Origin: Chloroflexota bacterium
GTDB taxonomy: Bacteria > Chloroflexota > Limnocylindria > Limnocylindrales > CSP1-4
Length of the DNA stretch: 8,158 nt
Assembly: GCA_003157175.1 (NCBI GenBank)
Contig: PMIQ01000118.1
Coordinates: forward strand, 1 to 8,158
Direction: 5' to 3'
Part shown: piece by piece, positions 1 through 6,012 of the stretch
How positions within the stretch are numbered: position 1 is the first letter of the stretch
Layout of the letters: each line of letters begins with the position of its first letter
Translations under genes and position numbers: made by a program
The notes under the pieces: model-generated
Databases searched by the model: none
Told to the model about the DNA's origin: nothing
Seen by the model: the letters and a program-made list of their open reading frames with translations, nothing else

Positions 1-1014
1 GCGTTTCGGGCGGTTGCCGGGTGGGATCACGACCTGGATCGGGAGGTTGCCGGCTTCGGCCGTGACGATCTCCATGTCGCCGAGCGGCTCGACGACGACG
101 ACACGCGCAGCGATCGCACCATGTCCCGCCCCCGCACCCGCGGTGAGGTGGAACGGGCGGATGCCGACGGTCACGCTTGCCGGCAGAGTTCCGGCTGTCG
201 CAAGCGGCAGGAACTGGTCCGGCAGGTCGAAAGTGAGGCCGTCGCGCCGCAGAACTGTCTTGCCTCCGGCTTGCCCGATCTGGCATTCGAACAGGTTGAT
301 CGGCGGGCTGCCGATGAAGTTCGCGACGAACGTGTCCTCAGGACGGTCGTAGACCTCGGCTGGAGTCCCCAGTTGACGGAGCCGTCCGTCCGCCATGACA
401 GCGATCCGGTCGGCCAGAGCCATCGCGTCTTCCTGGTCGTGCGTGACCAGGACCATCGTGTAGCCGAGCTCGACCTGGAGGCGTTTGATGTAGGTCCGCA
501 TGTCGATACGGAGCCGGGCGTCGACATGTGAGATCGGCTCGTCCAGCAGGAACACCGCGGGCTCCCGCACCAGAGCGCGCGCAAGACCCACCATTTGAGC
601 CTGGCCGCTGCTCAGTTCGCCCGTTCGCCGCTCTAGAAGCTTGTCGATGGCGGCGATGGAGGCGACCTCTCGGACGCGTTTGTCGATGCGGTCGTTGGGC
701 CAATGTGCGGCCCGGGCGGGGAAGGCAAGGTTTTCGTAGACCGAGAGAGTCGGGTATAGAGCGTAGTTCTCAAACGCCATGGCCACGTTTCGGGCACGTG
801 GTGGACGATCGATCACCGACTTCCCGTCGAATCGGATGTCGCCGGCGCTGATCTCTTCCAGCCCCGCGATCATCCGCATCGTGGAGGTCTTGCCACAGCC
901 CGAGGGGCCGAGCAGGGCCACGAACTCGCCGTCGACTATCTCCATCGAGATGCCCCTGACGGCCTCGACCTTCCCGTAGCGCTTCCAGACGTCTTCCAAA
1001 CCAACCGTGGCCAT
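1..1014 (-). CDS. MalK/UgpC-type ABC ATPase, second of a pair (3' end cut by window edge)
   Basis: Cytoplasmic ATP-hydrolysing subunit of the carbohydrate-type ABC importer encoded here. 338 residues are visible, and the end of the C-terminal TOBE region lies beyond the left edge. Numbering matches E. coli MalK closely: A-loop Tyr13, Walker A GPSGCGKT 36-43 (Lys42), Walker B VFLLDEP 154-160 (Asp158, catalytic Glu159), D-loop SHVDA 162-166, H-loop His192. Two positions deviate. The Q-loop residue is Glu82 (AFENYALYP) instead of Gln, and the signature is LSSGQ 134-138 instead of LSGGQ, with normally basic flanks changed (GQAQMVGLARAL). From about 235 the chain enters the MalK-type regulatory (OB/TOBE) region. 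The ATG follows the previous gene's TGA after three bases (TGAGCGATG), with AGGGA eight bases upstream. The family call is firm and the substrate is unknown. It probably pairs with the ATPase upstream rather than with itself, since that protein has complementary deviations. Confidence 0.95.
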   Translation of the reverse strand, partial: MATVGLEDVWKRYGKVEAVRGISMEIVDGEFVALLGPSGCGKTSTMRMIAGLEEISAGDIRFDGKSVIDRPPRARNVAMAFENYALYPTLSVYENLAFPARAAHWPNDRIDKRVREVASIAAIDKLLERRTGELSSGQAQMVGLARALVREPAVFLLDEPISHVDARLRIDMRTYIKRLQVELGYTMVLVTHDQEDAMALADRIAVMADGRLRQLGTPAEVYDRPEDTFVANFIGSPPINLFECQIGQAGGKTVLRRDGLTFDLPDQFLPLATAGTLPASVTVGIRPFHLTAGAGAGHGAIAARVVVVEPLGDMEIVTAEAGNLPIQVVIPPGNRPKR

Positions 1015-1017
1015 CGC

Positions 1018-2178
1018 TCAGTTCCCTATCGTCGAGGCGGCCGTGAGCGAGCGCTGCGGCCGAGTTGTTGCGCCGGCCGCCGAAACGGCCGGATGGTAGA
1101 TCGCCTTGCCGTTCGCGAAGACGTGCAGGTTGTGCATTCCTAGTCCGAGCCAGACCGGATCATTGACACGCCATGTCTGTTTCGGGGGCGCAGCGACACG
1201 AATCGTCGCGTCGCCGAGCTTGATCGTGACGATGTTGCGGTATCCGTGCGACTCGGAGACATAAACGTGCGCCGGGATGGAGCACTCCTTGGTCTCGCTC
1301 GCGCTCACGGGCACATCTGTCGGACGTGCGGCGACCCGAAGGGCGAGCGGCTGGGAGCCGTTCGTGACACGGCTGATGAGTTCGTTGGCGGCGAGCGATA
1401 TGTTCGTGCCGGCAACCCTCAGGACCGGCTGACCGTTCTCGTTCGCGAAAGTCGCGTCCAGAAGGCTCATCGGCGGATCCCCGACGAACGTGGCAACGAA
1501 CTCGTTGACTGGCGCCGCGTAGATCTCGTCGGGCGTGCCGACCTGCAGGATTCGGCCCTGATTGAGGACGGCGATCCGGTCCGCAAGTGACATCGCCTCG
1601 CGGTAATCCTGGGTAACGTGGATCACCATCGAATGCAGATTGACGGACATCGCCTTGAGCTGGACGCGAATGTCCTGGCGGACGCGAGCATCCAGGTGGG
1701 AGAGCGGCTCGTCGAGGAGGTAGACGGTCGCGTCGCGAATCAGCCCGCGTCCGAGGGCCACTCGCTGACGCTGGCCGCCGCTCAGCGCGCCAGGACGCCG
1801 ATCGAGCAAGGAGTCGATGAGAAGAATCGAAGCCATGCTCTCCACTCGATGCTTGATCTCGGAGCGCGGCACCCGACGCGCCTCGAGCGGGAAGCTCAGG
1901 TTCTCGAAGACGGTTCGTTGCGGGTAGAGGGCGTAGTTCTCGAACACCATAGAGATGTCTCGATGCTCGGGTGCCACGCCCAGCAAAGACTGGCCGTCGA
2001 CGCGAATGTCGCCTCGGGTTGGTTTCGTTAGGCCTGCGATCAGGCGAAGCGTCGTGGACTTCCCCGCTCCGGCCGGGCCGAGGATGACGAGATACTCGTG
2101 GTCGCGGACAGAGAGCTCGACCCCATTGATAGCGACCGTCGTCCCGAAGAGCTTGACGACTGAGTCGAGTTCAAGCAT
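1018..2178 (-). CDS. MalK/UgpC-type ABC ATPase, first of a pair, with Gln in the H-loop
   Basis: Complete 386-residue ATPase subunit, a normal length for MalK/UgpC proteins. The ABC domain shows A-loop Phe11, Walker A GPAGAGKST 34-42 (Lys40), canonical signature LSGGQRQRVALGRGL 132-146, Walker B VYLLDEP 152-158 (Asp156, Glu157) and D-loop SHLDA. The H-loop reads VTQDYREAM instead of the usual VTHDQxEAM, so the switch histidine is Gln190 (codon CAG at 1609-1611). The Q-loop glutamine is Glu80 (VFENYALYP). Residues from about 235 form the MalK-type regulatory domain, ending in a TOBE-like stretch (GLGMHNLHVFANGKAIYHP). The ATG overlaps the end of the small membrane protein gene by eight bases (ATGCTTGA), behind a purine-rich GGAAGAAGAG. 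This suggests translational coupling and membership in the same complex. With the second ATPase it probably forms a heterodimer. The family call is firm and the heterodimer is inferred. Confidence 0.96.
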   Translation of the reverse strand: MLELDSVVKLFGTTVAINGVELSVRDHEYLVILGPAGAGKSTTLRLIAGLTKPTRGDIRVDGQSLLGVAPEHRDISMVFENYALYPQRTVFENLSFPLEARRVPRSEIKHRVESMASILLIDSLLDRRPGALSGGQRQRVALGRGLIRDATVYLLDEPLSHLDARVRQDIRVQLKAMSVNLHSMVIHVTQDYREAMSLADRIAVLNQGRILQVGTPDEIYAAPVNEFVATFVGDPPMSLLDATFANENGQPVLRVAGTNISLAANELISRVTNGSQPLALRVAARPTDVPVSASETKECSIPAHVYVSESHGYRNIVTIKLGDATIRVAAPPKQTWRVNDPVWLGLGMHNLHVFANGKAIYHPAVSAAGATTRPQRSLTAASTIGN

Positions 2179-2434
2179 CTGGCAGCTCTTCTTCCAGCCG
2201 AGCGAGAGCTCCGGCGGCTTCTGCGTCGGCTATCGCGCGCTCGACGCGACGCGCTTGCGCCCGCATGTTGCGGACGCCCAGCGCGAAATACGTTGTCCCT
2301 ATAGCGAGTCCCACGAGCAGCCCCCATGGAAAGTAACGTTGTCTATCGCCGAAGAACCAAAGCCACACGATGGCCGCGGCCACCAGCAGGACAAAAGCCC
2401 AGAAGAACCTGTCCCAGAGCGCGGAGATGGTCAT
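2171..2434 (-). CDS. Small two-helix membrane protein of the ABC importer, unknown family
   Basis: I do not recognise a named family. The product is 87 residues from the ATG at 2434. It has a first hydrophobic helix at about 10-28 (FFWAFVLLVAAAIVWLWFF), a short GDRQR turn, a second helix at about 35-54, and a charged, helix-prone tail (55-87) rich in Arg, Ala and Glu. Five arginines between 55 and 66 suggest that both ends face the cytoplasm. The gene lies between the second permease and the first ATPase, eight bases into the latter, so it is probably an accessory subunit. The position and size recall GlpU (DUF2160) of the rhizobial glycerol importer, but the sequence does not look like DUF2160 from memory. 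An alternative GTG start at 2443, directly after the permease TAG, would add three residues. I prefer the ATG because AGGTG lies six bases upstream of it. Confidence 0.82.
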   Translation of the reverse strand: MTISALWDRFFWAFVLLVAAAIVWLWFFGDRQRYFPWGLLVGLAIGTTYFALGVRNMRAQARRVERAIADAEAAGALARLEEELPDA

Positions 2435-2440
2435 CTCAAA

Positions 2441-2445
2441 CACCT
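2441..2445 (-). promoter_or_regulatory. Ribosome-binding site for the small membrane protein
   Basis: AGGTG on the minus strand, six bases before the ATG at 2434. The site overlaps the permease stop codon (TAGGTG) and contains the alternative GTG start. This is why the ATG is preferred. It also ties initiation of the small gene to ribosomes finishing the permease. Confidence 0.55.
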
Positions 2446-3301
2446 ACCCACGCACTGCGCCGAACGTCAGGCCGCGGACGATGTACCGCTGCAGGATCAG
2501 CGCCATCACGATCATCGGGACGACACACACGACGGCAGCGGCGGACAGTGGCCCCCACAAGACGCCTTGCTGCGTCCAGAAATCGCCCACCCCCATCGTG
2601 ATCGTCTTCGCGTTGCTGCGCGTCAAGATGGAGGCGAAGAAGAACTCGTTCCACGAGAAGAGAATGCAGAAGATCGTCGTGACCGCAATCCCTGGTGCCG
2701 CCAGGGGCAGGACGACCTTCCTCAGGACCTGCCAGCGACTGTATCCGTCGAGTCGTGCCGAGTCCTCGATTTCCGTCGGGATGTCCTGGAAGAACGAATG
2801 CATCAACCAGATGGCGAAAGGCAGATTGAAGATCGTATAGCACACGACGAGCGTCCCGAGCTGGTCCAGGCCGAGACCCAAGGTGCTGCCGATATCGGTG
2901 GCGCCCAGAGTCTTGAAGATCATGAAGAACGGCAGAACGACGGCGATAGGCGGCATCATCCTCGTCGTCAGGATGAAGAACATCAGGTTGCCTCCACCAA
3001 CGTTGTAGCGCGCAAATCCATACGAGGCGAGCGCCGACGTCGGGATGACGATGGCAGTGGACAACGCCGCGACGGTGAGCGTATTGAGAATGTAGTGAGC
3101 GAAGTCGGCCTTCTGGAATGCGTCGACGTAGTTGTTGAGCGTGGGTTCGAACACCCAGCGTGGCGGAGACACGAGAATGTCTCCGTAACTCTTGAACGAC
3201 GTCATCAGCATCCAGAAGAGCGGGAACATGAAGGCGACGAGGATCGCCATGACCAGGACCTGGCGCACAATATCCCAGGGCGTGAAGGCTCGCGCTCGCA
3301 T
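2444..3301 (-). CDS. Carbohydrate ABC transporter permease, MalG/UgpE type
   Basis: Inner-membrane permease of 285 residues, the usual length for MalG/UgpE (CUT1) proteins. About six hydrophobic segments are visible, near 14-34, 70-95, 105-130, 145-170, 200-222 and 250-271. The cytoplasmic EAA loop, which docks onto the ATPase, is at about 177-203 (EIEDSARLDGYSRW, then LRKVVLPLAAPG). The C terminus QRYIVRGLTFGAVRG is typical of the family. The middle stretch TTRMMPPIAVVLPFF is the usual conserved region before the fourth helix. The ATG comes three bases after the first permease's TAA (TAAGCGATG). A near-consensus AAGGAGG (3311-3317), inside the end of that permease gene, lies nine bases before it. 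It should form the translocation pore with the other permease. The family is certain and the substrate is unknown. Confidence 0.97.
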   Translation of the reverse strand: MRARAFTPWDIVRQVLVMAILVAFMFPLFWMLMTSFKSYGDILVSPPRWVFEPTLNNYVDAFQKADFAHYILNTLTVAALSTAIVIPTSALASYGFARYNVGGGNLMFFILTTRMMPPIAVVLPFFMIFKTLGATDIGSTLGLGLDQLGTLVVCYTIFNLPFAIWLMHSFFQDIPTEIEDSARLDGYSRWQVLRKVVLPLAAPGIAVTTIFCILFSWNEFFFASILTRSNAKTITMGVGDFWTQQGVLWGPLSAAAVVCVVPMIVMALILQRYIVRGLTFGAVRG

Positions 3302-3304
3302 CGC

Positions 3305-4252
3305 TTAGCCCCTCCTTGCTCTCGCGCCCTGCGCGCGCATGAGCGGTCGAAGTCCCAGGCCGGAGACCACCACAATGACGAACAGGACGAGTAGCGCCAT
3401 CGCGCTCGCCTGATCGAGGCGGAAGTCCTCAAGACCCACCCGGTAGAGGTAGTAGCTGACCGTCTCGGTCGCGGAGCCCGGACCGCCCTTCGTCATGGCA
3501 GAGATGGGGTCGTAGAGCCGAGCCAGATCCATTCCTCGCAAGACCAGAATCAGCGCCAGCACCGGTGTCAGCAACGGGAGGGTCAGTCGGCGGAACACCG
3601 TGAAACGCGACGCGCCGTCCAGCTCGGCCGCCTCGAACGGTTCTCGCGGGAGCGCCTGGAGGGCTGCCAGGGTGATCAGGGTTACGAACGGCGTCCATTG
3701 CCACACGTCGAAGATGATGATGCTGGCGAGCGCCGGCAGGCTCGAGCCGAACCAGTTGATCGGGCCCAGCCCGATCATCCCGAGCAGAGCGTTGTATACA
3801 CCGAAGTCTGAGTCGTATAGGTAGCGCCAGATGAGAGCGGCGGCCTCTGGTGCGCAGGCGAGGGGCAGCAAGAAGAGCGCACGGCAGATGCCCTTGAACC
3901 ACTTCAAGCGATTGAGGAGCATCGCCAGGCCGACGCCGAGCAGGACCTCCGTCGTGAGCGCTATGACGAGAATGGCCAGGGTTGTCCTGATCGCCGAACT
4001 GAACGCGTCGTTGGTGAGGGCTTCGCGGAAGCTCGTTAGGCCGACGTAGTCGCCGATCTGGTTGATCGACGTGAGGTCGACGTAGTGGCCGGCGAGGTAG
4101 ATCGCGTACCCGAGCGGAAACAGCGCGAAGAACACGATGACGAGCATCGCCGGGGCAACAAGGATCGAACCGAACCAATCGTGATCGGCGAGCAGCCTGG
4201 GCAGCCGTCGCGGTTTCCTCGGCAGCTCGGGTGCGTGAGTGGACGTCGCCAT
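3305..4252 (-). CDS. Carbohydrate ABC transporter permease, MalF/UgpA type
   Basis: Inner-membrane permease of 315 residues, matching UgpA-type proteins rather than the longer E. coli MalF. A basic, proline-rich N terminus (PRKPRRLPRLL, 10-21) precedes the first helix at about 29-51. Further hydrophobic segments lie near 89-113, 122-143, 173-195, 225-240 and 283-303. Family hallmarks include RALFLLPLACAPEAAALIW in the third helix region, the EAA loop at 204-234 (EPFEAAELDGASRF, then RRLTLPLLTP) and GGPGSATETVSYYLYR at 256-271. The ATG has a good ribosome-binding site, GGAGAAGG (4257-4264). A 115-bp non-coding gap with strong secondary structure separates it from the binding-protein gene upstream, so the membrane subunits may be expressed below the binding protein, as in other binding-protein-dependent operons. 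Confidence 0.97.
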   Translation of the reverse strand: MATSTHAPELPRKPRRLPRLLADHDWFGSILVAPAMLVIVFFALFPLGYAIYLAGHYVDLTSINQIGDYVGLTSFREALTNDAFSSAIRTTLAILVIALTTEVLLGVGLAMLLNRLKWFKGICRALFLLPLACAPEAAALIWRYLYDSDFGVYNALLGMIGLGPINWFGSSLPALASIIIFDVWQWTPFVTLITLAALQALPREPFEAAELDGASRFTVFRRLTLPLLTPVLALILVLRGMDLARLYDPISAMTKGGPGSATETVSYYLYRVGLEDFRLDQASAMALLVLFVIVVVSGLGLRPLMRAQGARARRG

Positions 4253-4279
4253 ACGGCCTTCTCCAGATCGGAGCTTCGA

Positions 4280-4324
4280 CGTTGCGGGCCGGCGCCTGAC
4301 GGGTGCCTTCGCCGGCCCGCAACG
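4280..4324 (-). promoter_or_regulatory. Perfect 15-bp inverted repeat between binding-protein and permease genes
   Basis: Arms CGTTGCGGGCCGGCG and CGCCGGCCCGCAACG (4280-4294 and 4310-4324) pair perfectly around a 15-base loop. The transcript would form a very stable GC-rich hairpin 27 bases before the permease start. No T-run follows on the minus strand, so a classical intrinsic terminator is unlikely. The position matches elements that stabilise the 3' end of binding-protein mRNA and reduce expression of the membrane subunits. That role is inferred. Confidence 0.75.
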
Positions 4325-4331
4325 CTCAGAA

Positions 4332-4365
4332 CATTGAGCCGTTCAGCTCATTGAGCCGCTCAGCT
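4332..4365. repeat. Tandem pair of 17-bp repeats with internal dyads, just after the binding-protein stop
   Basis: CATTGAGCCGTTCAGCT (4332-4348) is followed directly by CATTGAGCCGCTCAGCT (4349-4365), with 16 of 17 bases identical. The second unit holds a perfect dyad TGAGC-C-GCTCA (4352-4362), and the first has the same dyad with one mismatch. A further GCTCA lies at 4324-4328. The array begins two bases beyond the binding-protein stop codon and ends just before the large hairpin. It could be an RNA structure or a protein-binding site. No function can be assigned. Confidence 0.7.
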
Positions 4366-4367
4366 TA

Positions 4368-5894
4368 CTATGGTTTGCGGACCTGCAAACTGCGGTCGAA
4401 GGTGGGTTCCTTCGCGTTGGGATCGGGCTTCGTGATGCCCTGGTTGTCGATCGTACACGGTCCTCCGCAGTAGCTTGTTATGTCTTTCGCAAAGGCATTC
4501 ATCGCGTCCGATATCGACTCTTGCCCGGAGGCGGCCGCCGAGAAGTACTGAGGAGCGTCGTTGTAGATCTTGGCTGCTTGCGGCACCCAGATGAAGTTGG
4601 TGTACCAGCGATTCTGAGCGTCGTTGAGGATGAACGCGAGCGTCGGGAAGGCGCCCATCGTGTCGCGATGCTGATCGACCAGCGTGCGGTTCGTGAGGAT
4701 GCTCGTCCGCGGCGTGCTGCCGCCGGCGAGCGCGAACTTCATCTGAGCATCGGGGCTGGTGAGGTAGCCGAGGAAATCCTCTGCGTCGGCGACGTTCTTG
4801 CTATTGGCCTCGACGCCCATGCTGAAGGTGCCCGACCACGTCTCACCAGTGCCTGGGTGCGGGGCGACACACGCCTCAGCGCCCGGGACCTGGGTCTCGA
4901 CCTTGACCATGTTGGCCCACTGGTCGAGATAGAACGGACCAGTTTCGGCGATGAGCCCCGTATTGAACTGGCTTGCGACGAAGTCATAGCCAGCGCTGAG
5001 CGAGCCGGGAGGGGCATACGGCAGCATCTTCTTGTAGATGAGGTTCAGCGCGTCTTCGTACTTCTGACTCGTGACGCCCGGCGTGCCGTCGTCGTTGATG
5101 ACGTCTGCCCCCATAGGCCACGCCACCATGTTAGCCTCGTCGAAGATGTTGTTGACGCGGCCGTCCATGAGGCCAATCCCGTAGAAGTCCTTCGTCACCG
5201 GCTTGCCGGCCAGGGTATCTCCGGGCTTGCGGCGGAAGAACTGCGCCTGGTCGGCCATTTGCTGATAGGTCGTCGGGATGTCGAGAGCGTAGCCGTACTT
5301 CGCCTGGAAGTTGGCCTTCTCGGTCGCATTCTCGAAGAGGTCACAGCGGTAGAACATGCCCTGGGTGAAGGTGTAGTACGGAAGGCCGTACTGCACGCCC
5401 TGCCAGGAGTCGGTCTGCATCAGGGCCGGCGAGATGTCGCCGAGCTGGAGAGCATCCTTGTTCTTGGCCACGTAGTCGGTGAGCGGCGCGAGCCACTTGG
5501 CTCCCGCCCACTGGCCGAGCCACGACAGGTTCCATGTGACGATGTCGTACGCGCCGGTCGCGCCCGCCATGTCGAGCGTTTCCTTGTCGTACATGCTCTG
5601 GAGGTCGATCTGGACGACGTTCACCTTGGTGCCGGTCTTCGCCGTATAGTCCGCTGCGAGCGACGTGGCGATGTCCGTGTAGAAGCCCGAGATCGTGGCC
5701 CAGGTGATCGTCTTGCCGTTCAGCGGGACGGCGGACGTGGCCGGGACGGGAGTAACCGCACTGGACGTGGCTGGGACGGGAGTAACCGCACTGGACGTGG
5801 CTGGGACGGGAGTAACCGCACTGGAGCAGCCAGCGGCGATGACGATCACCCCCAGCAGACCGGTCAACTTGCGATAGAAGCCTTTGTGACGCAC
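4368..5894 (-). CDS. Extracellular solute-binding lipoprotein of a carbohydrate ABC importer
   Basis: Binds the transported compound outside the membrane and delivers it to the permeases. The 508 residues are somewhat long for a family-1 binding protein. The N terminus MRHKGFYRKL, a hydrophobic stretch and a lipobox (IAAGC, lipid-modified Cys23) mark a lipoprotein. Residues 24-53 are three perfect copies of SSAVTPVPAT, a flexible Ser/Thr/Pro tether. The folded domain starts near 60. It shows the family-type N-terminal segment (YTAKTGTKVNVVQID, 83-97; YDIVTWNLSWLGQWA, 116-130) and the C-terminal lobe with GTFSMGVEANSKN (355-367) and GGSTPRTSIL (391-400). Many Trp and Tyr residues suit a carbohydrate or polyol ligand. 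C-terminal Cys476 and Cys480 (CGGPC) could form a small disulfide loop. The start is GTG, chosen because GAGGAG lies six bases upstream and the signal peptide follows at once. The ligand is unknown. Confidence 0.95.
   Translation of the reverse strand: MRHKGFYRKLTGLLGVIVIAAGCSSAVTPVPATSSAVTPVPATSSAVTPVPATSAVPLNGKTITWATISGFYTDIATSLAADYTAKTGTKVNVVQIDLQSMYDKETLDMAGATGAYDIVTWNLSWLGQWAGAKWLAPLTDYVAKNKDALQLGDISPALMQTDSWQGVQYGLPYYTFTQGMFYRCDLFENATEKANFQAKYGYALDIPTTYQQMADQAQFFRRKPGDTLAGKPVTKDFYGIGLMDGRVNNIFDEANMVAWPMGADVINDDGTPGVTSQKYEDALNLIYKKMLPYAPPGSLSAGYDFVASQFNTGLIAETGPFYLDQWANMVKVETQVPGAEACVAPHPGTGETWSGTFSMGVEANSKNVADAEDFLGYLTSPDAQMKFALAGGSTPRTSILTNRTLVDQHRDTMGAFPTLAFILNDAQNRWYTNFIWVPQAAKIYNDAPQYFSAAASGQESISDAMNAFAKDITSYCGGPCTIDNQGITKPDPNAKEPTFDRSLQVRKP
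5733..5825. repeat. Three in-frame 30-bp tandem repeats in the lipoprotein linker
   Basis: Three 30-bp units begin at 5733, 5763 and 5793. The second and third are identical and the first differs at one base (5742). They encode SSAVTPVPAT three times, directly after the lipid-anchored cysteine. The unit is a multiple of three, so copy-number changes would keep the reading frame. Near-identity at third codon positions points to recent duplication or ongoing homogenisation. Confidence 0.95.
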
Positions 5895-5900
5895 TTCTCA

Positions 5901-5906
5901 CTCCTC
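5901..5906 (-). promoter_or_regulatory. Ribosome-binding site deciding the GTG start of the binding protein
   Basis: GAGGAG on the minus strand, six bases before the GTG at 5894. It supports the GTG start, which gives a normal basic signal-peptide N terminus. Confidence 0.7.
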
Positions 5907-5920
5907 TATGACGTGACGGT

Positions 5921-5969
5921 CGTCGACTCTTCGGTGAAGCCCGAAGTGTTCGACGGTGATCTGTCAGAT
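5921..5969 (-). promoter_or_regulatory. Leader dyad elements upstream of the binding-protein gene
   Basis: The 118-bp gap between the hydroxyacid dehydrogenase and the binding-protein gene holds two symmetric elements. A perfect 11-bp dyad ATCTG-T-CAGAT lies at 5959-5969. Downstream in the transcription direction is a stem-loop at 5921-5955: outer arms CGTCGA/TCGACG, inner arms CTTCGG/CCGAAG and a six-base apical loop. The stem ends about 26 bases before the GTG start. I find no convincing -35/-10 pair and no T-run. The elements could be an operator plus leader hairpin, or an RNA-processing structure separating catabolic from transport genes. Confidence 0.45.
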
Positions 5970-6012
5970 GGCGGGAAGATCCGTACCTCGCAGGTGCGGC
6001 GCGGTGAGGGCG

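Noticed and set aside
171..703. Minus-strand alternative frames within the left-end ATPase region
   Set aside because: The frame starting at the ATG at 1014 translates without interruption to the left edge and contains Walker A, Walker B and the H-loop. The others are out-of-frame readings.
1609..1611. Possibility that the H-loop Gln is a reading error
   Set aside because: The codon CAG is in an intact frame with well-conserved flanks, and a complementary change exists in the partner's signature motif. A single-base error cannot be ruled out from the sequence alone, but the pairing makes it less likely.
1955..3394. Long plus-strand open frame (about 480 codons) opposite the ATPase, small membrane protein and permease genes
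   Set aside because: Its product is rich in Arg, His, Asp and Glu with no domain pattern, and it is antisense to three well-supported genes, so it is a composition shadow.
4280..4324. Interpretation of the intergenic hairpin as a Rho-independent terminator
   Set aside because: No T-rich tract follows on the minus strand, and the downstream permease genes need the upstream transcript unless a separate promoter exists, which I do not see.
5733..5825. CRISPR-like array
   Set aside because: The units are directly adjacent with no spacers and are in-frame coding repeats.
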